Shown one piece after another: positions 1 to 5,574 of a stretch of DNA of 9,216 nt (position 1 is the stretch's first letter; each line of letters begins with the position of its first letter). The position numbers and the translations under genes are program-made. This stretch comes from Thermodesulfatator sp. (lineage in GTDB: Bacteria; Desulfobacterota; Thermodesulfobacteria; Thermodesulfobacteriales; Thermodesulfobacteriaceae). The stretch covers positions 3,302 through 12,517 of the forward strand of contig JALWCD010000058.1 of the NCBI GenBank assembly GCA_027036915.1, read 5' to 3'. Under the pieces are notes generated by a model that was not told where the DNA came from, searched no databases, and saw only the letters and a program-made list of their open reading frames with translations.

Positions 1-209
1 ATCGCCGGGAGGCGGAATTCCTGAAGAATTTTGATCTCAAGGCCCTCTCCGAAAAAAACTTCCCCGTTCTGAGCCTGGAGGCGGATCCTTCGATTACGCC
101 GGGAGGGTGTTTACTTGAAACCAACTTCGGACTGGTGGACGCCACGCTTGAGAGGCGCTGGGAGGAGATCCTGAAAGCCCTCGAGGAGGCCTCCAGGAGT
201 GAGGGTTAG
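1..209 (+). CDS. fliH: Flagellar assembly protein FliH, C-terminal part (partial)
   Basis: This is the last 68 codons (frame from base 3) of a gene that begins outside the window, ending at TAG 207-209. The translation contains PSITPGGCLLETNFGLVDATL followed by a charged helix (ERRWEEILKALEEA). This matches the conserved end of FliH/YscL-type proteins, where a GGC-(L/V)-ET-x-G-x-VDA stretch precedes the C-terminal helix. FliH is the peripheral stator-like regulator of the FliI ATPase at the cytoplasmic face of the flagellar type III export apparatus. FliI follows directly, with its GTG start 11 nt inside this gene, which supports the call. The N-terminal glycine-rich and coiled-coil part cannot be seen. 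Confidence 0.85.
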   Translation, partial: RREAEFLKNFDLKALSEKNFPVLSLEADPSITPGGCLLETNFGLVDATLERRWEEILKALEEASRSEG

Positions 210-1506
210 CTCGCTTGAAAAATACAGGCTGGCCCTGCAGGACGTCAAACCGGTTCTGGCCTGTGGTCATGTGAGGCAGGTGGTGGGGCTGGTGGTGGAG
301 GCCGAAGGCCCTCCTTTAAGGATTGGAGATCTCTGTCGGATAAAAACTTCTTCGGGAGAGATTCTGGCCGAAGTCTCCGGCTTTCGGGAGGAAAGGCTTC
401 TTCTGGTGCCCCTGGGGAATCCTATTGGTATCGAACCGGGCAACCGGGTTTACGCCTGCGAGAGAGCTGAAGCGCGGGTGGGAAAGGAACTTTTAGGAAG
501 GGTCATCAACGCTCTGGGTGAGCCCATCGACGGAAGGCCCCTGCCCTATCTCAAAGAGACCTATCCCCTTTACAACGAACCCCTGCGGCCTTTTGAAAGA
601 GACCGCATTCGGGAACCTCTGGATGTGGGGATTCGGGCCATCAACGCCCTTCTTACGGTGGGCAAGGGCCAGCGAATAGCCATCATGGCCGGCTCCGGAG
701 TGGGCAAAAGCACACTTCTGGGGATGATGGCCCGTCACACCAGGGCCGACGTAAATGTCATCGCTCTTATCGGAGAACGGGGACGTGAGGTCCGGGAATT
801 CATCGAAAGGGATCTCGGGGAAGAGGGTCTGAAAAAATCCGTAATCGTGGTGGCCACAGCCGATGAACCACCGCCCCTTCGTATTCGAGGGGCCTATTAC
901 GCCACCGCCATTGCCGAATACTTCCGGGATCAAGGGCTGGATGTCCTTTTCATGATGGACTCTCTTACCCGGTTCTGTATGGCTGGCCGCGAGGTCGGAC
1001 TCTCCATAGGAGAGCCCCCCACAGCCCGGGGTTATACGCCCTCCGTCTTTGCCCAGCTCCCGAGACTCCTGGAACGCATGGGGCCGCGGATGGGAGGAGG
1101 CAGTATAACCGGTATTTACACTGTTCTGGTGGAAGGCGACGATTTTAACGAACCGGTGGCGGATGCCGTGCGGGCCATCGCCGATGGTCACATCGTCCTC
1201 TCCCGGGATCTGGCCCAGGAAGGGCATTATCCGGCCATTGATGTTCTGGCCAGTGTAAGTCGTCTCATGCGCGATCTTGCGGACCGGGAACATTATCAGG
1301 CAGCTTTGGAACTGGTAAGACTCCTCGCCACCTACCGCCGGGCCGAAGACCTTATCAATATTGGCGCCTATGTGCGTGGAAGCAACCCCGAAATCGACCG
1401 GGCTTTGGAAAAAATTGAGGCCATAAAGGTCTTTTTGCGTCAGGACGTAGAGGAGCGTGTAGATTTTGAGGAAAGCCTAAGGGCCCTCAAGGAGGTGATC
1501 TCGTGA
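199..1506 (+). CDS. fliI: Flagellum-specific export ATPase FliI
   Basis: The protein has 435 residues, the usual size for FliI. It hydrolyses ATP at the base of the flagellar type III export machine to help unload export substrates from chaperones. Visible features in order are a beta-barrel N-domain (about 20-95), Walker A GSGVGKST at 165-172, the catalytic-glutamate segment GERGREVREF with Glu193, Walker B LFMMD ending at Asp254, and the FliI-type C-terminal stretch AEDLINIGAYVRGSNPEID. That C-terminal signature separates it from F1-ATPase beta and favours FliI over a virulence SctN. GTG at 199 was chosen because GAGGAGG at 183-189 lies 9 nt upstream and the reading begins with SLEKYRLAL, where FliI proteins normally begin. 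The start overlaps fliH by 11 nt and the stop overlaps fliJ by 4 nt. Confidence 0.97.
   Translation: MRVSSLEKYRLALQDVKPVLACGHVRQVVGLVVEAEGPPLRIGDLCRIKTSSGEILAEVSGFREERLLLVPLGNPIGIEPGNRVYACERAEARVGKELLGRVINALGEPIDGRPLPYLKETYPLYNEPLRPFERDRIREPLDVGIRAINALLTVGKGQRIAIMAGSGVGKSTLLGMMARHTRADVNVIALIGERGREVREFIERDLGEEGLKKSVIVVATADEPPPLRIRGAYYATAIAEYFRDQGLDVLFMMDSLTRFCMAGREVGLSIGEPPTARGYTPSVFAQLPRLLERMGPRMGGGSITGIYTVLVEGDDFNEPVADAVRAIADGHIVLSRDLAQEGHYPAIDVLASVSRLMRDLADREHYQAALELVRLLATYRRAEDLINIGAYVRGSNPEIDRALEKIEAIKVFLRQDVEERVDFEESLRALKEVIS
1489..1500 (+). promoter_or_regulatory. Unusually long Shine-Dalgarno sequence for fliJ
   Basis: AAGGAGGTGATC lies within the last codons of fliI, with its AGGAGG core 7 nt before the fliJ GTG at 1503. 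It is complementary over 12 consecutive bases to the conserved 3' end of bacterial 16S rRNA (GAUCACCUCCUU). This fixes the fliJ start and suggests strong initiation or re-initiation after fliI translation ends. Confidence 0.75.
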
Positions 1507-1934
1507 GGAGACCACCGAAGATCCTTAATACCCTCCTTCATATTCGAGAACTAAGAGAGGAACGGGCCCGGGAAAGGCTATCCGCAGCCCTTTCGGCCCT
1601 TGAGAACGCCCGTCGAGATCTGGATGAGGTTCGTAAAAGCCAGCAGGCCATCTATGAAGAGCTTACCGGAAAAATCCTCTCCGGAAGAGATCTGCAGCTT
1701 TTCGGAGAAGGACTTGAAGTAACATATCAGGAGACCGCCAGACTGGAAGAAAAACTCAAGGCCAGGATTTCTGAGGCAGAAAATTTAAAAAAGGAACTAG
1801 AAAAAGCATACTTAGAAAAAAAAGTTATAGAAAGATTTAAGGAAAGACTCTGGGAAAGGTACAGATGGGAGGAAGAGAGGGCCTTCTATCAGGAGCTGGA
1901 TGATTTGATTTTGATGCGGAGGGCCAACCGATGA
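1503..1934 (+). CDS. fliJ: Flagellar export protein FliJ
   Basis: The protein has 143 residues and is almost entirely helical and charged, with heptad-like spacing over roughly residues 15-120 and no membrane segment. Sequence conservation in FliJ is low, so the call rests on size, coiled-coil character, the N-terminal pattern (LNTLLHIRELREERARERL), and its place directly after fliI. FliJ is the rod-shaped stalk protein that inserts into the FliI hexamer, analogous to the gamma subunit of F1-ATPase, and links it to the export gate. The GTG start overlaps the fliI stop (GTGA). The stop overlaps the next ATG (ATGA), so the three genes are probably translationally coupled. Confidence 0.88.
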   Translation: MRRPPKILNTLLHIRELREERARERLSAALSALENARRDLDEVRKSQQAIYEELTGKILSGRDLQLFGEGLEVTYQETARLEEKLKARISEAENLKKELEKAYLEKKVIERFKERLWERYRWEEERAFYQELDDLILMRRANR

Positions 1935-2467
1935 GAGTCTCCAAAACTTTCATCCTGTTAGTAAATCTGGCCCTGATAAAGGTCTTTCTCTCCGCGGCAG
2001 CCTTCTGGAATTATGGCCTAAAACTCCCGGAAGTCCAGGCCCAAGAGAAAAAGACCGAACAGAATGGATGTCCTCCGGAACTTTTTGAGGCCCTGCGCAT
2101 AGAGCGGCGCAAGCTTGAGGAAAGGGCCAAGGAGATCACCATCCGGGAAAAGAGGCTCAAGCTTCTCGAACAACAGGTGGAAAGGCGTCTTACCGCCCTG
2201 CTTGAGCTCGAAAATTCGCTGGATGAAAAATTAAAAAAGATTCAGACCATTGAGACCGAGAGGTTTAAGCTTCTGGTTAAAGCCTATTCCGAGATGCGGC
2301 CCTCGAAGGCCGCCAGCCTCCTGGTTAACATGGATCCTGAGATGGCGGTAAGGATCCTTTCGGCCATGAAAAGCGATCAGGTAGCCCGCATCCTAGCGGC
2401 CATGCCCCCGGAAAAGGCCGCGGCCCTGGCCGAGGCCCTCTCCGGAATCTCCCCTAAGAAGTTTTAA
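1931..2467 (+). CDS. MotE-like flagellar protein with MgtE-type N-domain
   Basis: The protein has 178 residues. A hydrophobic N-terminal segment (about 7-26) looks like an uncleaved signal anchor, although AAA or AQA sites could allow cleavage. A charged coiled coil covers about 52-115. The C-terminal module, about 118-173, consists of short helical repeats (PSKAASLLVNMDPEMAVRIL, then KSDQVARILAAMPPEKAAAL) like the MgtE intracellular N-domain and FliG middle domain. This is the architecture of MotE-type proteins, which lie after fliJ in many flagellar operons. Rhizobial MotE is a periplasmic chaperone for the motor protein MotC. A role in stator or motor assembly here is inference. GGAGGG at 1918-1923 sits 7 nt before the ATG. 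The gene ends the operon and overlaps the convergent tatC tail by 14 nt, with no terminator hairpin found between them. Confidence 0.8.
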   Translation: MRVSKTFILLVNLALIKVFLSAAAFWNYGLKLPEVQAQEKKTEQNGCPPELFEALRIERRKLEERAKEITIREKRLKLLEQQVERRLTALLELENSLDEKLKKIQTIETERFKLLVKAYSEMRPSKAASLLVNMDPEMAVRILSAMKSDQVARILAAMPPEKAAALAEALSGISPKKF

Positions 2468-3173
2468 GCCTCCGCCGGTAGGCCAGCCGTCCTCCGAAAA
2501 GCCCGACCTCAAAGAGGAGATAGAGCGGAACGGCCATAAGGCTGAGGTTGAAGACATCCGGGGTGGGGGTGAGCACGGCCGCCAGGATGGTGATGAGTAG
2601 AACGGCGTGTCGACGATAACGGGCGGCCCGGTAAGGGTCGAGGATCCCTATCCAGGCCAGAAGAATCATGAAAAGAGGGAGTTCGAAGATCAAACCAAAG
2701 GAGAGTAAAAAAAGGGTCACGAAATTCACGAAGTGCCCCACGGAGATGGTGGGCACGATGTCCTCTTTCTGAAATGAAAGGAGGAATTTCATCCCGTAGG
2801 GCAGGGTCACGAAGAAACAGAAGGCCAGCCCTCCGTAAAAAAGGAGCATTCCGCTAAGCACCGTCAGAACCCCGGAAAGGCGACCAAGACCGAAGGCCAG
2901 GGCCGCGGCCCTCCAGAGAAGCCATAGCAGGTAAGGAAAAACCACCACAAAGGCCAGGAGGAAGGCCACCTTGAGGAGGGCCAGCCAGGGTTCGGCTACC
3001 CCGAAAAAGGCCAGCTTCTGTCCGAAGCGAGCCTGAAGCCAGAGAAGAACCCGGGGAGCGGCCATAAGAAAAAGGAGACCGGCTCCCGCAAGGAGAAGGA
3101 GCACCCTCAGAAGGTAACGACGAAGATCCAGGATGAGGAGGGCCAGGGATTTGACCGGAGAATCTTCCTTCAT
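2454..3173 (-). CDS. tatC: Sec-independent translocase TatC (divergent)
   Basis: The protein has 239 residues with six hydrophobic segments (about 20-40, 66-87, 101-124, 148-174, 188-202, 210-228). TatC is the inner-membrane receptor that binds twin-arginine signal peptides and, with TatA/B, exports folded proteins. Conserved TatC features are Glu61-Pro62 before helix 2, FELP at 163-166 (the Glu170 region of E. coli), and LTPTPDVF at 201-208, where E. coli has LTPPDVF. ATG at 3173 is chosen over the upstream in-frame start at 3260. It forms an ATGA overlap with the purQ stop and gives the normal TatC length; the extra 29 residues would lie inside purQ. By eye alignment, several signal-peptide recognition residues differ: the HLxELR motif reads LILDLR (Asp16 for Glu15, no His), and the E. 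coli Glu103 loop reads FGLGRL. No tatA or tatB is in view. Confidence 0.9.
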   Translation of the reverse strand: MKEDSPVKSLALLILDLRRYLLRVLLLLAGAGLLFLMAAPRVLLWLQARFGQKLAFFGVAEPWLALLKVAFLLAFVVVFPYLLWLLWRAAALAFGLGRLSGVLTVLSGMLLFYGGLAFCFFVTLPYGMKFLLSFQKEDIVPTISVGHFVNFVTLFLLSFGLIFELPLFMILLAWIGILDPYRAARYRRHAVLLITILAAVLTPTPDVFNLSLMAVPLYLLFEVGLFGGRLAYRRRLKTS

Positions 3174-3991
3174 GAAAGAAGGTTTTCCCGCAGATAATCC
3201 ACCGCGTTCTTGAAGAGCTTGAGCCCGGGAGATTCCTCGGGAACCTCTTCCCGGGTCCACCGGGGATGATTGGTGAAGTGATTGAAGGCCTCGGGATGGG
3301 GCATGAGACCGAAGACGCGCCCGGTGGGATCGCAGATCCCGGCGATGGCCATCACTGAACCGTTGGGATTGTAAGGGTACTCCTCGGTGGGTTCGCCGGT
3401 TTCCGGATGGGCATACTGCAGGACGATCTGCCCCCCGGAGACCAGTTTTTCAAGTACTTTCTGGTCCTGCACCACGAATTTGCCCTCTCCGTGGCGCACC
3501 GGAAAGTAGAGTTGACTGAATCCCCGGGTGAAAACACAGGGCGAGTTCCGATTGACCCGAAGGGTCACCCAGCGATCCTCGAAACGTCCGGAATCGTTAT
3601 GGGTAAGGCTCACCAGGCGTTCGCCATAGCGACCTTCCAGGCCCGGAAGCAGACCCAGTTTCACCAGCAGCTGAAAGCCGTTACAGATCCCGATAACGAG
3701 CTTGCCGGCGGAAACGAACTCCAGGAGATGATCCATAAGACGCTCGCCCGAGGTACGTATGCGGGCGTGTCGCAGGCGATGGGCTGCGGCCTGAGCTGCT
3801 CCCAGGTGGTCTCCATCCAGGAATCCTCCCGGAAAACAGAGGAGGTGATAGTCCCGCAGGTGTTTTTCACCGTAAAGGATCTCGGAAAGATGGACGATCT
3901 CCGGCTCGGCTCCGGCCAGACGCAGAACGTGCGCCGTCTCCCGCTCGCAATTGATTCCGTATCCCGAAAGCACCAGCGCCTTCGGTCTCAT
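3170..3991 (-). CDS. purQ: Phosphoribosylformylglycinamidine synthase, glutaminase subunit PurQ
   Basis: The protein has 273 residues and is a class I glutamine amidotransferase. It releases ammonia from glutamine for the PurL-catalysed conversion of FGAR to FGAM, the fourth step of de novo purine synthesis, in the cytoplasm. The nucleophile is Cys103 in GICNGFQLL and the catalytic His232 and Glu234 lie in PHPEAFNHF. The N-terminus (SGYGINCERETAHVLRLAGA) matches the PurQ/FGAM-synthase start pattern, and FPGGFLDGDHLGA at 53-65 is the PurQ oxyanion region. It is longer than the short PurQ form of about 220-230 residues and resembles the longer 260-270 residue form. ATG 3991 is the only sensible start, though its ribosome binding site is weak. 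The stop overlaps the tatC ATG. No other purine gene is nearby. Confidence 0.94.
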   Translation of the reverse strand: MRPKALVLSGYGINCERETAHVLRLAGAEPEIVHLSEILYGEKHLRDYHLLCFPGGFLDGDHLGAAQAAAHRLRHARIRTSGERLMDHLLEFVSAGKLVIGICNGFQLLVKLGLLPGLEGRYGERLVSLTHNDSGRFEDRWVTLRVNRNSPCVFTRGFSQLYFPVRHGEGKFVVQDQKVLEKLVSGGQIVLQYAHPETGEPTEEYPYNPNGSVMAIAGICDPTGRVFGLMPHPEAFNHFTNHPRWTREEVPEESPGLKLFKNAVDYLRENLLS

Positions 3992-3994
3992 GGC

Positions 3995-4023
3995 TTTACT
4001 TTTATGACATACCTGGCTAATAT
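3995..4023 (+). promoter_or_regulatory. Candidate sigma-70 promoter for the 4053-5502 gene pair
   Basis: TTTACT (3995-4000) and TAATAT (4018-4023) are separated by 17 bp, each matching the sigma-70 consensus at 4 of 6. The predicted start near 4030 leaves a leader of about 22 nt containing GGGGGTGAG (4039-4047) just before the GTG at 4053. The elements occupy the same bases as the opposing candidate promoter. Confidence 0.35.
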
Positions 4024-4029
4024 TTTCAA
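4001..4029 (-). promoter_or_regulatory. Candidate sigma-70 promoter for purQ-tatC
   Basis: On the minus strand, TTGAAA (4029-4024) and CATAAA (4006-4001) are separated by 17 bp, matching TTGACA at 5 of 6 and TATAAT at 4 of 6. Transcription would start only a few bases before the purQ ATG at 3991. That fits a leaderless or very short leader mRNA and the weak purQ ribosome binding site. Read by eye only. Confidence 0.35.
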
Positions 4030-4052
4030 GAGAGACACGGGGGTGAGCACTT

Positions 4053-4853
4053 GTGGATAGTCGCCTTTTGAAGTTTTTTGAAAAACTTCCTCCCGAATTA
4101 AAGCCCGTGTTTTTGGAATTTTACGAACTTCTGGAAAAGGAGTTCGGGGAACGTCTCACCCGCGAGGAATTTCGGGAATTTTACCGGGAATTTCTGGAGC
4201 ACCGCAACCGTTTTGAGGCCTTGGCCGAACGCACGGAGGAGAACTTCCGTCGGGTCTGGGAGGCCATCGAACGCCTAACCCAGCGGGTGGACCAGCTAAC
4301 CGAGCGGTTGGACCGCCTTACTGAACGGGTGGACCAGCTCACCGAGCGGTTGAACCGTCTTACTGAACGGGTGGACCAGCTCACCGAGCGGTTGGACCGC
4401 CTTACTGAACGGGTGGACCAGCTCACCGAGCAGGTGGAAAAGCTGACCCGCAGTCTTTCCCGGACCCGGGAGGAGGTAGGAGGTCTGGCCCGCACCATGG
4501 CCTATGCCCTGGAGAACGAAGCCTATCGCTATCTTCCGTCCTTTCTGCGGGAACATTTCGGTCTGGAAGTGCTGGACCGCTTCGTGCGCACCTATCTTAA
4601 CGGAGAAGAAGTGGATATTTTCGGAAAGGTCAGGCGGGACGGCCAGGAAATCTATCTGGTGGGCGAGGCGGTGCTCAAGCTTGACGACCGGGAAAAGCTG
4701 CGTTCCGTATGGCGAAAAGTGGAAATCGTAAAGGAGGAATTCGGGGGCGAGGTGCTTCCGGTTATCGTGACCCACATGGCCCATCCGGAAATTCTGGAAA
4801 GGGCCAGAAAGGCCGGTATCCTGGTGGTTCAGAGTTTTGAGTGGCAGGCCTAA
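4053..4853 (+). CDS. Coiled-coil protein with PD-(D/E)XK nuclease-like C-terminal domain (DUF3782-like)
   Basis: The protein has 266 residues, no signal peptide and no membrane segment, so it is probably cytoplasmic. Residues 1-60 form charged helices. Residues 74-135 form an uninterrupted coiled coil built from four 14-residue repeats of the type RLTERVDQLTERLD. Residues about 145-264 resemble the restriction-endonuclease-like fold of DUF3782-type families: a helix with ENEAYRYLP (Glu154/Glu156), EEVDIFG with Asp188, YLVGEAVLKL, a long helix, then the strand pair LPVIVTHMAHPEI and AGILVVQSFEW. The expected E-x-K is not intact: Glu205 is followed by A-V-L-Lys209. The family name is from fold pattern and memory, and no activity is claimed. 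GTG 4053 is forced by an in-frame TGA at 4044-4046 and follows GGGGGTGAG. The 3' end overlaps the response-regulator gene by 17 nt. Confidence 0.7.
   Translation: MDSRLLKFFEKLPPELKPVFLEFYELLEKEFGERLTREEFREFYREFLEHRNRFEALAERTEENFRRVWEAIERLTQRVDQLTERLDRLTERVDQLTERLNRLTERVDQLTERLDRLTERVDQLTEQVEKLTRSLSRTREEVGGLARTMAYALENEAYRYLPSFLREHFGLEVLDRFVRTYLNGEEVDIFGKVRRDGQEIYLVGEAVLKLDDREKLRSVWRKVEIVKEEFGGEVLPVIVTHMAHPEILERARKAGILVVQSFEWQA
4272..4439 (+). repeat. Four tandem 42-bp repeats (coding minisatellite)
   Basis: The units are 4272-4313, 4314-4355, 4356-4397 and 4398-4439, in frame within the coiled-coil gene, each encoding two heptads. Units 2 and 3 differ at only two bases. Units 2 and 4 are identical over the first 34 bases. 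Unit 1 is more diverged. Each 42-bp unit also splits into two related 21-bp heptad halves (CGGGTGGACCAGCTC and CGGTTGGACCGCCTT types). Near identity at synonymous positions points to recent duplication or gene conversion rather than protein selection alone. Confidence 0.92.
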
Positions 4854-5502
4854 GCCCCGCATTCTGATCGTGGAGGACGATCCTTTCCTTGGCCCTTCGC
4901 TGGAGGAATATCTGAATCGGCGGGACTTCGAGGCCTGCTGGCTTTCCGACGAACGTGGCCTGCGAGAGGCCTTCTCCCCTCCCCCGGATCTCATAGTACT
5001 CGACCTCCTGTTACCTCATATTCCTGGAGAACTGATCCTCTCTAGGATCCGCAGGGAACATCCGGAGCTTCCCGTGCTCGTGCTTACAGCCAAAGGAGAT
5101 CTCGAGGCCAAGAGGAAATGCTTCGAACTCGGAGCCGACGACTACCTGGTAAAGCCCTTTGAGGTCCTTGAACTGGAGCTGCGCATCAGAGCCCTACTTC
5201 GCCGAAGGGGAAAGGCCGAACCCCGCATCCACCGCATCGGAGAGGTGGTGGTGGATCTTGAGCGCGGGCTCCTCATACGGGACGGGAAGGAGATCGTGCC
5301 CTCCCGGCGCACCTGGGATCTCCTGCTTTTTCTCCTTCGAAACCGCGGGAGGGTGGTTCCCAAGGAAGAAATCCTGGATCAGGTCTGGCACGACGTGATC
5401 GTAAACGAAGAGACCCTCCGAAGCTATATCAAAGAGCTACGAAAACTTCTTCCAGAGGGAGCCCTTCAAACCTTCAAGGGCCGGGGATATCTCCTGAGAT
5501 AG
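4837..5502 (+). CDS. OmpR/PhoB-family response regulator
   Basis: The protein has 221 residues. The receiver domain (about 8-122) has the acidic cluster Glu13-Asp14-Asp15, the phospho-acceptor Asp56 in IVLDLLLP, Thr84, the switch aromatic Tyr103 and Lys106 in DDYLVKPF, so it looks phosphorylation-competent. The C-terminal winged helix (about 130-221) has the usual RTWDLLLFL, LDQVWHD, LRSYIKELRKLL and FKGRGYLLR segments, so it should bind DNA as a transcription factor. The start is TTG at 4837, inside the upstream gene (17-nt overlap), with GGTGG at 4823-4827. No ATG or GTG in this frame precedes the first beta strand. No sensor kinase adjoins it: the next gene is convergent. Its coupling to the coiled-coil protein suggests a shared process, but the target genes are unknown. 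Confidence 0.93.
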   Translation: MSGRPKPRILIVEDDPFLGPSLEEYLNRRDFEACWLSDERGLREAFSPPPDLIVLDLLLPHIPGELILSRIRREHPELPVLVLTAKGDLEAKRKCFELGADDYLVKPFEVLELELRIRALLRRRGKAEPRIHRIGEVVVDLERGLLIRDGKEIVPSRRTWDLLLFLLRNRGRVVPKEEILDQVWHDVIVNEETLRSYIKELRKLLPEGALQTFKGRGYLLR

Positions 5503-5531
5503 GCCAGAGTCTATAGAATACTACCCTATTG

Positions 5532-5562
5532 CCCGGGCGACTCTGCACCAGAGCCGCCCGGG
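5532..5562. terminator. Convergent-gene hairpin, probable bidirectional terminator
   Basis: CCCGGGCGACTCT (5532-5544) pairs with AGAGCCGCCCGGG (5550-5562) around a 5-base loop. One position is an A-C mismatch in the plus transcript but a G-U wobble in the minus transcript. It sits between the stops of the response regulator (5502) and the surface protein (5575). On the plus side, AAAA and then CTTTTT at 5571-5576 follow. No U-run follows on the minus side. The rest of the 72-bp spacer shows nothing else. Confidence 0.75.
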
Positions 5563-5574
5563 AAAACTGACTTT

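Noticed and set aside
493..1293. Minus-strand open frame of 266 codons
   Set aside because: It lies wholly opposite fliI, whose Walker motifs and family signatures are intact. The antisense product has no family features.
3174..3260. N-terminal extension of tatC to the upstream start at 3260
   Set aside because: The added 29 residues overlap the conserved end of purQ, are hydrophilic and unlike any TatC N-terminus, and the ATGA coupling at 3170-3173 gives a normal-length TatC.
3407..4060. Plus-strand open frame of 217 codons crossing the purQ start and the divergent spacer
   Set aside because: It is opposite the conserved purQ coding sequence, runs through the promoter spacer, and resembles no protein.
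4272..4439. CRISPR-like array suggested by regular repeats
   Set aside because: The 42-bp units are directly adjacent with no spacers, are in frame, and encode coiled-coil heptads.
4296..4994. Minus-strand open frame of 232 codons, with a repeated GELVHPFSKAVQPL pattern
   Set aside because: The apparent protein repeats are just the complement of the 42-bp coding repeats of the coiled-coil gene. No start signal or family match supports it.
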